64,000 nucleotides of DNA from NCBI GenBank assembly GCA_016177735.1, contig JACOUS010000039.1, positions 124,001-188,000 of the forward strand. Reading direction: 5' to 3'. Source of the DNA: Ignavibacteriales bacterium (GTDB lineage: Bacteria; Bacteroidota; Ignavibacteria; Ignavibacteriales; Melioribacteraceae). Positions within the stretch are counted from its first letter, which is position 1; each line of letters opens with the position of its first letter. The notes beneath the pieces were generated by a model that had not been told where the DNA came from, made no database searches, and worked only from the letters and a program-made list of their open reading frames with translations. Both the position numbers and the translations under genes were made by a program. Below are positions 45,246 to 54,023 of this stretch, in pieces.

Positions 45246-45920
45246 ATGGACCGAAAAATTCTTTCGTATGCCGAATACTTGAACAGACCTGAAATTTATA
45301 ACCAGCTCGTTCCATACGTCATCGAGCAAACCGGGCGCGGAGAACGCGGCATGGATATTTTTTCACGCCTACTTCGTGAAAGAATCATTTTCCTCGGTAC
45401 TGCAGTCGATGACCACATCGCAAGTTTAATCATTGCCCAGCTTCTTTTTCTTGAAGCAGAAGATCCTGAAAAAGATATTTATTTATATATCAACTCGCCG
45501 GGCGGAAGTGTTTCTGCCGGACTGGCAATTTACGACACGATGAGGTATATCAAATCAAAGGTCTCTACCATTTGTGTTGGATTAGCTGCAAGTATGGGCG
45601 CCGTTTTGCTAACCGGCGGAGAACCGAAAAAACGTTCCGCACTTCCTCATGCAAAAATTATGATTCATCAGCCGTGGGTCGGCGGATTGCAAGGGCAGAC
45701 AACCGATATTGAAATCCATGCAAAAGAAATGATTAAAACACGCGATACCATTTACAAAATTCTTTCCGACCACTCCGGTAAGCCGTATGAGCAAATTGCA
45801 AAGGACTGCGATAGAGATTATTTCATGACTTCGGAAGAAGCCAAAAATTATAACCTGATTGACAATATCCTCGTGCATAGGTTATCACCAACCTCCGAAA
45901 ACAATAAAGAAAAAAAATAA
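45246..45920 (+). CDS. clpP: ATP-dependent Clp protease proteolytic subunit
   Basis: 224 residues. Serine protease subunit of the Clp chamber, paired with ClpX or ClpA/C. Catalytic Ser116 in [11 protein letters not shown] and His141 in [10 protein letters not shown], with the third residue (Asp) in the expected later CDRDYFM region. Seen also [21 protein letters not shown]-terminal extension of about 20 residues ([18 protein letters not shown]) is longer than in E. coli and may be cleaved. One base after tig. A terminator follows. Confidence 0.96.
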   Translation: MDRKILSYAEYLNRPEIYNQLVPYVIEQTGRGERGMDIFSRLLRERIIFLGTAVDDHIASLIIAQLLFLEAEDPEKDIYLYINSPGGSVSAGLAIYDTMRYIKSKVSTICVGLAASMGAVLLTGGEPKKRSALPHAKIMIHQPWVGGLQGQTTDIEIHAKEMIKTRDTIYKILSDHSGKPYEQIAKDCDRDYFMTSEEAKNYNLIDNILVHRLSPTSENNKEKK

Positions 45921-45934
45921 ATGTTCTTTGATTT

Positions 45935-45960
45935 AAAGGGGCTTCAATTGCCCCTTTTTT
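45935..45960 (+). terminator. Rho-independent terminator of the tRNA-tig-clpP unit
   Basis: AAAGGGGC (45935-45942), loop TTCAATT, GCCCCTTT (45950-45957) and a run of T to 45960. Perfect 8-bp stem. Confidence 0.85.
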
Positions 45961-46034
45961 ATTTAATCTGTTACTACGATGAATAATCACTTTAACCGCT
46001 GCCATTTTCTTTCATCAATTTTTCAGGTGAAGCT

Positions 46035-48188
46035 ATGAATACTCTCAAGCTGTTTCTTCTTTCCCTTTTTGTAACCGCTTTCCAAATCCATTCTCAAGAC
46101 AAATTATTAACCGTTGAAGACATAATTCTGAACGCTAATACAAAATTGGCACCGGCGAATCTCAAGCAATTGGACTGGATACCGAACACAAACAATTTTG
46201 CATGGATTGAAGGGAGCGGAGAAAAATCTGCACTCGTGAAATCAAATCCGCAATTAAAACAAACAGATACTCTGGTTACACTTGGTGTATTAAATGACTT
46301 TTTGGAAAAAGCTTCAAGCAAAAAATTGATAAATTTCCCTCTCCTTTCGTGGATGAACGAAAACGTTGTTTCTTTTTGGAAAGACAATTCGTTTTATTCA
46401 TTTGATCTGAAATACAAAAAATTAACTACCGCTGCTTCCGCAGATGATAATGCAGAGAACTTAACACCAGCACCGAATAATAAATTTATTGCGTTCACAA
46501 AAGCGAATAATTTATTCGCAAATGTTGACGGTAAAATTATTCAGATTACTTTGGACGCTGATACAAACATTGTGAACGGACAAGCGGTACATCGAAATGA
46601 ATTTGGAATCGAGAGCGGAATTTTCTGGTCGCCAAATTCAAATTATATTGCTTTCTATAGGATGGATCAAACGATGGTAACCGATTACCCGCTTGTTGAA
46701 ATTCAGTACACACCGGCTCGATTAAAAAATATTAAATACCCGATGGCTGGGCAAAACAGCCATCATGTTACAATCGGTATTTATGAAATAAAAACCGGCA
46801 ATACAATTTGGCTGAAAACCGGCGAGCCGCTCGATCAATATTTAACAAATTTGTGCTGGTCGCCCGATGAAAAATATTTTTACGCTGCACATTTGAACCG
46901 CGATCAAAACCATCTGCAAATGAAAAAATATAATGCGGCAAACGGAGAACTCGTAAAAATTCTTTTTGAAGAAAGCGACAATGAATATGTTGAACCGTTA
47001 AACACGCCGATCTTTTTGCCAAAATCGAACGATAAATTTTTATGGTTCTCTCAAAGAAGCGGTTACAATCATCTTTATCTTTATGATACCGAAGGAAATT
47101 TGATTAAACAAATTACACAAGGCAATTGGGTTGTTACTGATTTTAACGGGTTCGATCAAACCGGAAAAAATATTTACGTAACTACAGCCAAAGATACTCC
47201 ATTGGAAAGGTACGTTTACAAAGTAAACCTTGATAACGGCAAAATGGAAAAGATTACTAACGGAACCGGCACTCATAAAGTTTACGCCAGTTTTAATGAT
47301 GAATATTATATTGATTCATACACAAGTTTAACCGTGCCGCGCACAATCAATCTGCTCAATAAAAAACACGAAGTAGTTGGGAATTTACTTACCTCCGATA
47401 ATCCAATTAAAGATTATAAACTTGGCGAAACTAAAATTTTCAGCATCAAAAACGATGAAGGGGTTGAATTCTACTGCCGTATGATTTATCCGCCTGATTT
47501 CGATGAAACAAAAAAATATCCGGTTATAGTTTATGTTTACGGCGGACCACATTCGCAAGGAGTTACAAATACTTTTGGCTACGGTAAATATCATTTGTGG
47601 TTTCATATGATGGCACAAAAAGGTTATCTCGTTTTCGAACTCGACAATAGAGGAACATCAAACCGCGGTTCCGATTTTGAACAAGCGACATTCAGAAAAC
47701 TCGGCACAATTGAAGTTGCAGATCAAATGACCGGTGTTAATCATTTAAAATCTCTCTCGTATGTTGATGCAAACAGAATCGGTGTTTATGGATGGAGTTA
47801 CGGCGGATTTATGACTACTTCTTTAATGCTTCGAACCAACGGAGCTTTTAAAGTTGGTGCTTGCGGCGGTGCGGTGATCGATTGGAAATTCTACGAAGTT
47901 ATGTACACAGAACGTTACATGGATACTCCCCAAACAAATCCGGACGGATATAAAGAATCATCACTGCTCAATTATGTCGATAATCTTAACGGCAAGTTAT
48001 TGCTGGTACATGGTACTTCCGATCCGACTGTTGTTTGGCAGAACACGCTTTCCTTCGTGAAGAAAGCTGTAGAAATTAATAAGCCGCTGGATTATTTCCC
48101 TTACTTAGGGCATGGTCACGGAGTTGCCGGTAAAGATGCAATTCATCTTTACGACAAGATAACAAATTATTTTCTTGATAATCTTTGA
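46035..48188 (+). CDS. DPP-IV-like S9B serine peptidase
   Basis: 717 residues. Signal peptide (MNTLKLFLLSLFVTAFQIHS). An eight-bladed beta-propeller occupies about 50-450 (FWSPNSNYIAFYRMDQT, WSPDEKYFYAAHLNRDQ). The alpha/beta-hydrolase domain has the nucleophile Ser588 in VYGWSYGGFMT, Asp in HGTSDPTVVW and His 693/695 in LGHGHGV. Family members cut dipeptides after Pro or Ala. Periplasmic or surface location is expected. Ordinary length for bacterial DPP-IV. Transcribed on its own after the clpP terminator; an inverted repeat follows. Confidence 0.94.
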   Translation: MNTLKLFLLSLFVTAFQIHSQDKLLTVEDIILNANTKLAPANLKQLDWIPNTNNFAWIEGSGEKSALVKSNPQLKQTDTLVTLGVLNDFLEKASSKKLINFPLLSWMNENVVSFWKDNSFYSFDLKYKKLTTAASADDNAENLTPAPNNKFIAFTKANNLFANVDGKIIQITLDADTNIVNGQAVHRNEFGIESGIFWSPNSNYIAFYRMDQTMVTDYPLVEIQYTPARLKNIKYPMAGQNSHHVTIGIYEIKTGNTIWLKTGEPLDQYLTNLCWSPDEKYFYAAHLNRDQNHLQMKKYNAANGELVKILFEESDNEYVEPLNTPIFLPKSNDKFLWFSQRSGYNHLYLYDTEGNLIKQITQGNWVVTDFNGFDQTGKNIYVTTAKDTPLERYVYKVNLDNGKMEKITNGTGTHKVYASFNDEYYIDSYTSLTVPRTINLLNKKHEVVGNLLTSDNPIKDYKLGETKIFSIKNDEGVEFYCRMIYPPDFDETKKYPVIVYVYGGPHSQGVTNTFGYGKYHLWFHMMAQKGYLVFELDNRGTSNRGSDFEQATFRKLGTIEVADQMTGVNHLKSLSYVDANRIGVYGWSYGGFMTTSLMLRTNGAFKVGACGGAVIDWKFYEVMYTERYMDTPQTNPDGYKESSLLNYVDNLNGKLLLVHGTSDPTVVWQNTLSFVKKAVEINKPLDYFPYLGHGHGVAGKDAIHLYDKITNYFLDNL

Positions 48189-48201
48189 CCGGTTGTTATA
48201 T

Positions 48202-48243
48202 CTGTCCCTAACTTTTTTCTTCATCTAAAAAAGTTTAGGAAAG
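48202..48243. repeat. Inverted repeat / possible terminator, relative of the 19.3 kb element
   Basis: CTAACTTTTTT (48208-48218) pairs with AAAAAAGTTTAG (48227-48238) with one bulge. Flanking CTGTCCC and TTCATCTA match the element at 19284-19361. It lies just after the DPP-IV-like gene. Confidence 0.45.
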
Positions 48244-48342
48244 TAGTACCGGCGGCAAATTATTTATAAGAAACTACTTTGCGAATTTTCAAGTCTTAAA
48301 CAAAATGATTATTTTTCCTACAAAATTTACGGCTACTCAACT

Positions 48343-50691
48343 ATGGCGCTTGGAATAAAAACAGAAATAATACTCCGTTTGAATGAACTTGCCGGCTTCG
48401 CTAAAAAAGGAGACGATTTTTTCGGCGATGAATTATGCAACTTTCTTTCTAATGAATTTGATTTGGAAGCGGCAGTAATTTTTTCTGTTAATCAAGAAAA
48501 TAGTTTGACCGTGATTGGCAAATCAGCCAATGCCAGAAGAAATTTTTTGAGTGGAAGCAGTTTTAATTGCAATGTTTGCAAACTTATTCAGAATGAAATT
48601 GAACATAATCTCCACTTCGATTCTAATTGTAATCTCCAAATTTCTGATTCCTTGATCTACGAAGGATGCGTTCTTACAAAAACTGTGGATTCTCTAAATC
48701 TCTTATTCAAACTCGCAAAGAAAACGGCTTTCACAAAAGCAGAAAAAGATTCTCTTCAAAAGATTGTTGAATTCGTAAGTTTATTATTCAGTTCATGGCT
48801 CGGTAAAAAAGGGAACGTTACTGCACCGTCTTCTGCGTTTTCAAAAATTGTTGCTGATTCAACGTTCGAACTAAAAAACAACGCAAACTCTATCATCGGA
48901 TTTACAACAATATTGACGGAAGAATCACTCTCCCCTTCCGTAACCGAATATCTTAGCTCTATAAAGAAAAACGCGCAGAGTTTACTTCTAAACATCAACG
49001 ACTTGAATGAACTTGCAAAAGCCGATGCCAATTCGCTTACCGGCATTACAAAAAAAATCAGCGTTACAAACACGATAAATGAAATTTTGAATCTCTTCGC
49101 CGGAAAATTATCCGCACGTAATGTTACTTTTAAAACCGAATATGCACCGGCGTTATCGAGACAAATAGAACTCGACGATCAAAAATTGAGATACATCATT
49201 ACTAATCTTCTTCTGTTCACAGCAACTTCTGCCGATGAAGGAGAAGTAGTAATAAATGCAGTGCCAGCGCCGGAAAAGAAAATTAAAACTACAATTAGCT
49301 TTAAAGGGAAAAATCTGCCGGATGAAATTCTCAACAAAATTTTTGAACCATACACGCTTGCAAAACTTAATGAGTATAAGAACACAAGTTTTAGTGGATT
49401 GGGATTAACATTAGTAAAAAAATATGTAAATTACTTAGGAGGAGATATCACAGCCGGTAATACGGTTGGTGGTACTACTTTTGCGTTCACAATAAATGGA
49501 GAAGTAATGTCCGACTTAGAGACTACCATTTCACAGCTTCCGAAACCAACTTCGAAAAATAAAGTATTGGTTATCGAAGACGACTATGCTACTTCGAAAT
49601 TACTTAGCAATTACTTAAATAAATGGGGCTACAACCCGACTATTGTCAGCAAGGAAGATCAGGCAATGTCGATAATTAACAACGATCATCTTCTTGCTGT
49701 TATACTTGATATTGAAATACCGAATACCAACGGTTTAGAATTGCTGAAAAAAATTCACGAGCATCCGAATACAAAAAATGTTCCGGTAATTGTCTGCTCG
49801 ATTGAACCCGAACAACAAAAAGCTTTTATGATGGGCGCAGTCGAATATTTTGTTAAACCGATCAATTACAATTACCTTGTTGAAGTGCTAACGAGCTACA
49901 AACTCCGGAAGGATTCAAATATTCTTTGTGTTGACGATGATTTACCTACACTGAATTTGGTTAAGCAGGCTATCGAACTTGCCGGGTTCAATCCTATTGC
50001 AGAAAATGTTTCGGCAAATGTGATGAATATGATCATCGATAAACAAATTGATCTCGCAATAGTTGACCTCGATATGCCGCACCCGAACGGATTCGAACTT
50101 ATCAAATTGATTAAATCGGAAAAACGTTTTGCGCATCTTCCGATAATTATTTACACCGGCAAAGAAAATTACAAGGAAGATCTTCACAAAATAGAAGGAC
50201 TTTTTGAAGAGCTTCTCGATAAACGTTCTACAAATATTGAAGACCTTGCCGATACAATTAATGCAATGATAAATCGTTACGATGTTCCTCCCCCGGTTGA
50301 GGAAGTTATACTGAAAAAAGGCGGAATAAAAATTTTATTGGCTGAAGATTACAAACACTCGCAGATAATTGTTACAAGATTATTAAAGAAAAATAATTTT
50401 GAAGATATTGTTGTTGTTGAAAACGGAGAAGACGCTGTTAAGATGGCTCAGCAAGAAAAATTTGATCTTATTCTGATGGATATGCAGATGCCGATTATGA
50501 ATGGTTTTGAGGCGACTGAAAAAATCAGGCAAATGCCCGAATATAAAAGCACACCGGTAATAGCACTTACAGCTTTTGCCATGAAAGGCGACCGCGAAAA
50601 ATGCCTTGAAGCCGGAGCTACCGATTATATTCCTAAACCAATCGACAGCAAAGAATTTATTGAAAAAGTGAAGTACTACACGAACGCTTAA
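48343..50691 (+). CDS. Degenerate hybrid histidine kinase with three receiver domains
   Basis: 782 residues. About 1-155 is a soluble GAF-like sensor region with three spaced Cys (FNCNVCKL, YEGCVL). The dimerisation helix reads ADSTFELKNNANSIIGF where active kinases have ..SHELRTPL..IIGF, so the phospho-acceptor His is Phe175. In the ATPase domain the N-box reads NLLLFTATSADEGEV (second Asn lost) and the G1 Asp is missing (SFKGKNLPDEI), but FEPY and the GLGL of G2 remain. Three receivers follow, each with an acceptor Asp: VILDIEIP (about 404-520), AIVDLDMP (about 525-640) and LILMDMQMP (about 662-780). No membrane helix. Probably a phospho-signal scaffold rather than an autokinase (inference). 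Confidence 0.88.
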   Translation: MALGIKTEIILRLNELAGFAKKGDDFFGDELCNFLSNEFDLEAAVIFSVNQENSLTVIGKSANARRNFLSGSSFNCNVCKLIQNEIEHNLHFDSNCNLQISDSLIYEGCVLTKTVDSLNLLFKLAKKTAFTKAEKDSLQKIVEFVSLLFSSWLGKKGNVTAPSSAFSKIVADSTFELKNNANSIIGFTTILTEESLSPSVTEYLSSIKKNAQSLLLNINDLNELAKADANSLTGITKKISVTNTINEILNLFAGKLSARNVTFKTEYAPALSRQIELDDQKLRYIITNLLLFTATSADEGEVVINAVPAPEKKIKTTISFKGKNLPDEILNKIFEPYTLAKLNEYKNTSFSGLGLTLVKKYVNYLGGDITAGNTVGGTTFAFTINGEVMSDLETTISQLPKPTSKNKVLVIEDDYATSKLLSNYLNKWGYNPTIVSKEDQAMSIINNDHLLAVILDIEIPNTNGLELLKKIHEHPNTKNVPVIVCSIEPEQQKAFMMGAVEYFVKPINYNYLVEVLTSYKLRKDSNILCVDDDLPTLNLVKQAIELAGFNPIAENVSANVMNMIIDKQIDLAIVDLDMPHPNGFELIKLIKSEKRFAHLPIIIYTGKENYKEDLHKIEGLFEELLDKRSTNIEDLADTINAMINRYDVPPPVEEVILKKGGIKILLAEDYKHSQIIVTRLLKKNNFEDIVVVENGEDAVKMAQQEKFDLILMDMQMPIMNGFEATEKIRQMPEYKSTPVIALTAFAMKGDREKCLEAGATDYIPKPIDSKEFIEKVKYYTNA

Positions 50692-50702
50692 AAGATTATC
50701 TC

Positions 50703-50760
50703 AAAAATTCTTGGTGCCTTCGTGTCTTACGCCATAAGCATCACTATGCTCGCGGCTATA
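50703..50760. repeat. 'TTGGTGCCTTCGTGTCTTACGCC' type intergenic repeat copy
   Basis: The 228-base gap between the sensor gene and the DGC gene holds GGTGCCTTCGTGTCTTACGCC, matching GTGCCTTCGCG..TTACGGC near 1146-1167. The rest of the gap shows no gene. Confidence 0.4.
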
Positions 50761-50919
50761 TTATTTACAAAATAATTATTGCCCTAAGTAAAAAAATCAT
50801 TTTTGAAACGCCCCCGGCTTTTGCTTGATTTACTCCGCCGTATTAAACTGCTTCATTCACCTTGTTGAACAGCACAACAACTCAACTCTTTGCTCAGATT
50901 AACTATGAAGGAATCTTCA

Positions 50920-51288
50920 ATGCATAAAGAAAATAAATTACACGTTGTCTATTCATGTTCCGGTAGTTCAAACGTTGCACAATTAACTAATCATCTTGCG
51001 GTTAAACTCGATAGAGATGGAATTGCGGAAATGTCTTGTATTACCGGCGTTGGTGGAAATGTAAAACCGCTCGTGCATAAAGCAAAACAAGCAGAGAAAA
51101 TTATTGTAATTGACGGATGCAAATTACAATGTGCGCTTCAATGTCTGCAGAATCAAAACATTGAACCGGATATTCATTTTACGGTAACGGAAGATTTTCA
51201 GATTAAAAAAATTTTTCATGAAGATTTTTCGCCGGAAGATGCCGATAAAATTTATAATGCCGTTTCGGAAAAGATAAAAACACTATAG
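50920..51288 (+). CDS. DGC-domain putative zinc-binding protein
   Basis: 122 residues from the ATG at 50920, seven bases after AAGGA; earlier in-frame starts (TTG 50890, ATG 50905) are less well placed. Seen: VVYSCSGSSNVAQLTNHLAV near the N-terminus and IIVIDGCKLQCALQCL, the Asp-Gly-Cys motif that names the DGC family. Two more Cys follow. Members are small, often found with metal or stress genes, and their biochemical role is not settled. Possible zinc or thiolate chemistry is inferred only from the cysteines. Monocistronic in this window. Confidence 0.82.
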   Translation: MHKENKLHVVYSCSGSSNVAQLTNHLAVKLDRDGIAEMSCITGVGGNVKPLVHKAKQAEKIIVIDGCKLQCALQCLQNQNIEPDIHFTVTEDFQIKKIFHEDFSPEDADKIYNAVSEKIKTL

Positions 51289-51350
51289 CCAAAAAATAAT
51301 TTTTCATCTAGTTCGAAACAGCGGTTGTAGGTCAAATCCGTGTAAACTTT

Positions 51351-51358
51351 TATATTTG
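51351..51358 (+). promoter_or_regulatory. -7 promoter element upstream of gltX
   Basis: TATATTTG followed by CA, the same ten bases as upstream of aroC on the other strand. A TTG lies 23 bases upstream, longer than usual. A start point near 51365 would put the GGGAG site of the TTG start (51387) in the leader. Confidence 0.45.
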
Positions 51359-51386
51359 CACATCATTTTTGATAATGGGAGTTGAA

Positions 51387-52844
51387 TTGGAAAATATCCG
51401 CGTTCGTTTTGCACCGAGTCCTACCGGTTATCTGCATGTCGGCGGTTTGCGAACCGCACTTTATAATTATCTTTTTGCAAAAAAGAACAACGGTAAATTT
51501 ATTTTACGAATTGAAGATACCGACCGCAACCGCTACGTTGAAGGTGCAGTCGAAAATTTAATTAAAGCACTTAAATGGGCTGGCTTGGATTACGATGAAG
51601 GTCCCGATGCCGGCGGAAATTTTGGTCCGTACTTGCAATCGCAAAGATTGGATATATACAAAAAATATGCTGATGAACTGATCGAGAAAGGTCACTCCTA
51701 TTATTGTTTCTGCACGACGGGGAGACTACAAAGTTTGCGCGAGGAACAAGAGAAACAAAAACTTCCGCAAGCAAAATATGATAAACATTGTTTGTCGCTT
51801 TCAAAATCCGAAATAGAAAAAAATTTACAAAGCGGAATGCCGCATGTTGTTCGCTTGAATGTTCTGCCGAATCAAAAAATTGTGTTTGACGATATTATCC
51901 GCGAACGAGTCGAATTCGACAGCAGTAATGTTGATGATCAGGTGCTGATAAAAAGCGACGGCTACCCTACTTACCATCTCGCAAATGTTGTTGACGATCA
52001 TTTAATGCAGATAAGTCATGTTATCCGCGGCGAAGAATGGCTCTCCTCTACTCCAAAACATGTTTTGTTGTATGATGCATTCGGGTGGGAACGACCGAAG
52101 TTTGCGCATTTGCCTTTGTTACTTAATCCAGATAAATCAAAATTAAGCAAACGGCAAGGAGATGTTGCAGTTGAAGATTACCGTGATAAAGGATTTTTGA
52201 AAGATGCGCTGGTGAACTTTGTAGCTCTGCTCGGATGGAATGCCGGCGACGATAAAGAATTTTATTACATGAACGAACTGATCGAAAAATTTTCACTTGA
52301 ACGTGTGAACAAAGCCGGTGCCGTCTTCGATCTCCAAAAATTGAATTGGCTCAACGCAGAACATTTACGAAAACTTTCCGATGAGCAAATTTTACCAATG
52401 CTTAAAGATGAAATTCTGCACTCTGAGTTCAACGTTCTGCATTTAACTGACGAACATTTATTGCTAATCATCTCCGCAATGAAAGAACGAGTAAGTTTTG
52501 TGAAGGAATTCATAACCACTTGCCCATATTTTTATGAACCACCGAAAGAGTATGAACAAAAAGCCATTGAGAAAAATTGGAAACCGGAAACACCCGAACA
52601 GTTAACAAAACTTCGTAATGCTTTCACCGAACTTAAAAATCTAACAAGAGAAGATTACGAACATGCTCTCGCAAAGGTCGCGGAAGAATTAAATGTCGGT
52701 AAGGGAAAGCTAATTCATCCGCTTCGTCTCGCAGTTTCAGGGCAAAGCACCGGACCCGGAATGTTCGATCTGCTTTTTATTCTCGGCAACGATGAAGTTA
52801 TAAAACGAATTGATACAGCAATAGAAAAAATTAAGATTAGTTGA
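51387..52844 (+). CDS. gltX: Glutamyl-tRNA synthetase
   Basis: 485 residues from TTG 51387, chosen because GGGAG lies five bases upstream; an ATG at 51375 is the alternative and adds four residues. Class I enzyme charging tRNA-Glu. HIGH motif in RFAPSPTGYLHVGGLRTALY. KMSKS variant KLSKRQGDVAVED. The intervening HVIRGEEWLSSTPKH, and the tRNA-binding C-terminal half with LRLAVSGQSTGPGMFDLLF, are complete. Whether it also charges tRNA-Gln depends on a GatCAB outside the window. The TATATTTG element lies about 30 bases upstream. Confidence 0.94.
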   Translation: MENIRVRFAPSPTGYLHVGGLRTALYNYLFAKKNNGKFILRIEDTDRNRYVEGAVENLIKALKWAGLDYDEGPDAGGNFGPYLQSQRLDIYKKYADELIEKGHSYYCFCTTGRLQSLREEQEKQKLPQAKYDKHCLSLSKSEIEKNLQSGMPHVVRLNVLPNQKIVFDDIIRERVEFDSSNVDDQVLIKSDGYPTYHLANVVDDHLMQISHVIRGEEWLSSTPKHVLLYDAFGWERPKFAHLPLLLNPDKSKLSKRQGDVAVEDYRDKGFLKDALVNFVALLGWNAGDDKEFYYMNELIEKFSLERVNKAGAVFDLQKLNWLNAEHLRKLSDEQILPMLKDEILHSEFNVLHLTDEHLLLIISAMKERVSFVKEFITTCPYFYEPPKEYEQKAIEKNWKPETPEQLTKLRNAFTELKNLTREDYEHALAKVAEELNVGKGKLIHPLRLAVSGQSTGPGMFDLLFILGNDEVIKRIDTAIEKIKIS

Positions 52845-52967
52845 TTGCTGATATTTTTATTTGCTCTGTTACTTCTCCGTGATCTCAGTATTATTCTTTT
52901 CTTTCAAAGAGAACGTTGAGCAGAAACAGAACAACAGAGCGATTTTATTTTTTTCTCCCCGCATTTT

Positions 52968-52996
52968 TTGCGTCCTTTTCATAGTTGTTTCGTCTA
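52968..52996 (+). promoter_or_regulatory. Candidate ECF (SigZ) promoter of the sigma-factor operon
   Basis: TTGCGTCC (52968-52975), a 15-base spacer, CGTCTA (52991-52996). The first twelve bases (TTGCGTCCTTTT) and the CGTCTA box are repeated, with the same spacing, at 58428-58456 upstream of the second DUF5916 gene. CGTC-type -10 boxes are common for ECF sigma factors. It lies 47 bases before the first gene of the SigZ operon. The assignment to SigZ is inferred. Confidence 0.6.
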
Positions 52997-53043
52997 CTGC
53001 ATATGAAAAATATTTTTATTACTACAAAATGAAGGGACAGAAA

Positions 53044-53379
53044 ATGATTGCACGAGTCTGGAAAGGCACTACACTTGAAAAAGATACTGAAACTTACCTT
53101 CAATATTTGGAAGAGACCGGGTTAAAAGATTACAGAAAAACAGAGGGAAACCTCGGCGTTCAGTTACTCTTAAAAACAGAAGACGGCATAAGCGAATTTG
53201 TAATAATTTCTTTGTGGGATTCGTTCGATTCAATTCGTAAATTTTCCGGCAAAAATATTAACAAAGCACGCTACTATCCGAAGGATAAAAAGTATCTGCT
53301 GAAACTTGAACCGAACGTTACTCATTACACGGTTGCAAATTTTCTTGGCATCAAAACCGATAATTCAAAATGTTGTTGA
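53044..53379 (+). CDS. Small antibiotic-biosynthesis-monooxygenase-like (ABM) protein
   Basis: 111 residues from the ATG at 53044, preceded by AAGGG; the longer open frame back to 52861 runs through the promoter candidate and is not coding. The sequence (MIARVWKGTTLEKDTETYLQ, later FVIISLWDSFDSIRKFSG) has the ferredoxin-like alpha-beta pattern of ABM dimers. Such proteins include heme- or quinone-modifying monooxygenases and many of unknown role. It ends in Cys-Cys, and the sigma factor that follows 24 bases later also has a Cys-rich end; a thiol or metal link is speculation. First gene of the SigZ operon. Confidence 0.8.
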   Translation: MIARVWKGTTLEKDTETYLQYLEETGLKDYRKTEGNLGVQLLLKTEDGISEFVIISLWDSFDSIRKFSGKNINKARYYPKDKKYLLKLEPNVTHYTVANFLGIKTDNSKCC

Positions 53380-53403
53380 TAATAAAACAAGCAACGGGAA
53401 ATT

Positions 53404-53994
53404 ATGAACAAGAACGAATTAAATATGATAGTCTCTACCGAAAAAATCTGGAAAGAATTTTATGATAAGCTGAAAAGCTTCGTTCAACTACGTGTATCTG
53501 CAAAAGATGATGCCGAAGATATTGTCCAGGAAGTTTTTATCCGCATACATAATAAAATTGATACGCTCAAGGATAATCAAAAATTAGAAAGCTGGATATA
53601 CCAGATAGCGCGAAACGCAATCATAGATTACTACCGCCGCAAAAAAGAGAAGATAGAACTTCGTGATGATTTCAAGATTGATGAAGATTCCGAAAACGAT
53701 GCAATGAAAAGATTATCGCCAAGCATAATTAAAATGATAGACCATCTTCCCTATATTTACAAAGAGGCAATCTTACTAACCGAATACAAAGGTTTGAAGC
53801 AGAAAGAACTTGCTGATAGTTTAGGCATTTCATTAACCGGCGCCAAATCGCGCGTACAGCGCGGCAGAAAGCTTTTGAAAGAAATGCTGCACGATTGCTG
53901 TGCATTCGAATTTGACAGCATCGGCAAATTGACCGGCTATTGCGAAAAATCGAAATGCTGTTCCCGGTTTGTTGAGCTTCGCGGGAAGTTGTGA
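53404..53994 (+). CDS. sigZ: RNA polymerase ECF sigma factor, SigZ type
   Basis: 196 residues. Region 2 (FVQLRVSAKDDAEDIVQEVF, with IRIHNKIDTLKDNQKLESWI after it) and the DYYRRKKEK patch bind core enzyme and the -10 box. Region 4 (EAILLTEYKGLKQKELADSL, GISLTGAKSRVQRGRKLLKE) is the -35-binding helix-turn-helix. The tail LHDCCAFEFDSIGKLTGYCE plus KSKCC carries five Cys and matches the end seen in SigZ proteins; it may sense metal or redox state. No anti-sigma gene follows. Instead a DapB-like and an AraC gene do. I think it drives its own operon and the 58.5 kb gene (see findings). Confidence 0.9.
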   Translation: MNKNELNMIVSTEKIWKEFYDKLKSFVQLRVSAKDDAEDIVQEVFIRIHNKIDTLKDNQKLESWIYQIARNAIIDYYRRKKEKIELRDDFKIDEDSENDAMKRLSPSIIKMIDHLPYIYKEAILLTEYKGLKQKELADSLGISLTGAKSRVQRGRKLLKEMLHDCCAFEFDSIGKLTGYCEKSKCCSRFVELRGKL

Positions 53995-54023
53995 TTCACA
54001 AAAAAAATAATCAGAGGTAAGCA

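Noticed and set aside
52861-53043. N-terminal extension of the ABM-like ORF back to 52861
   Set aside because: The stretch has no ABM similarity, runs through the promoter candidate, and has low-complexity Phe/Val-rich sequence; the ATG at 53044 is better placed.
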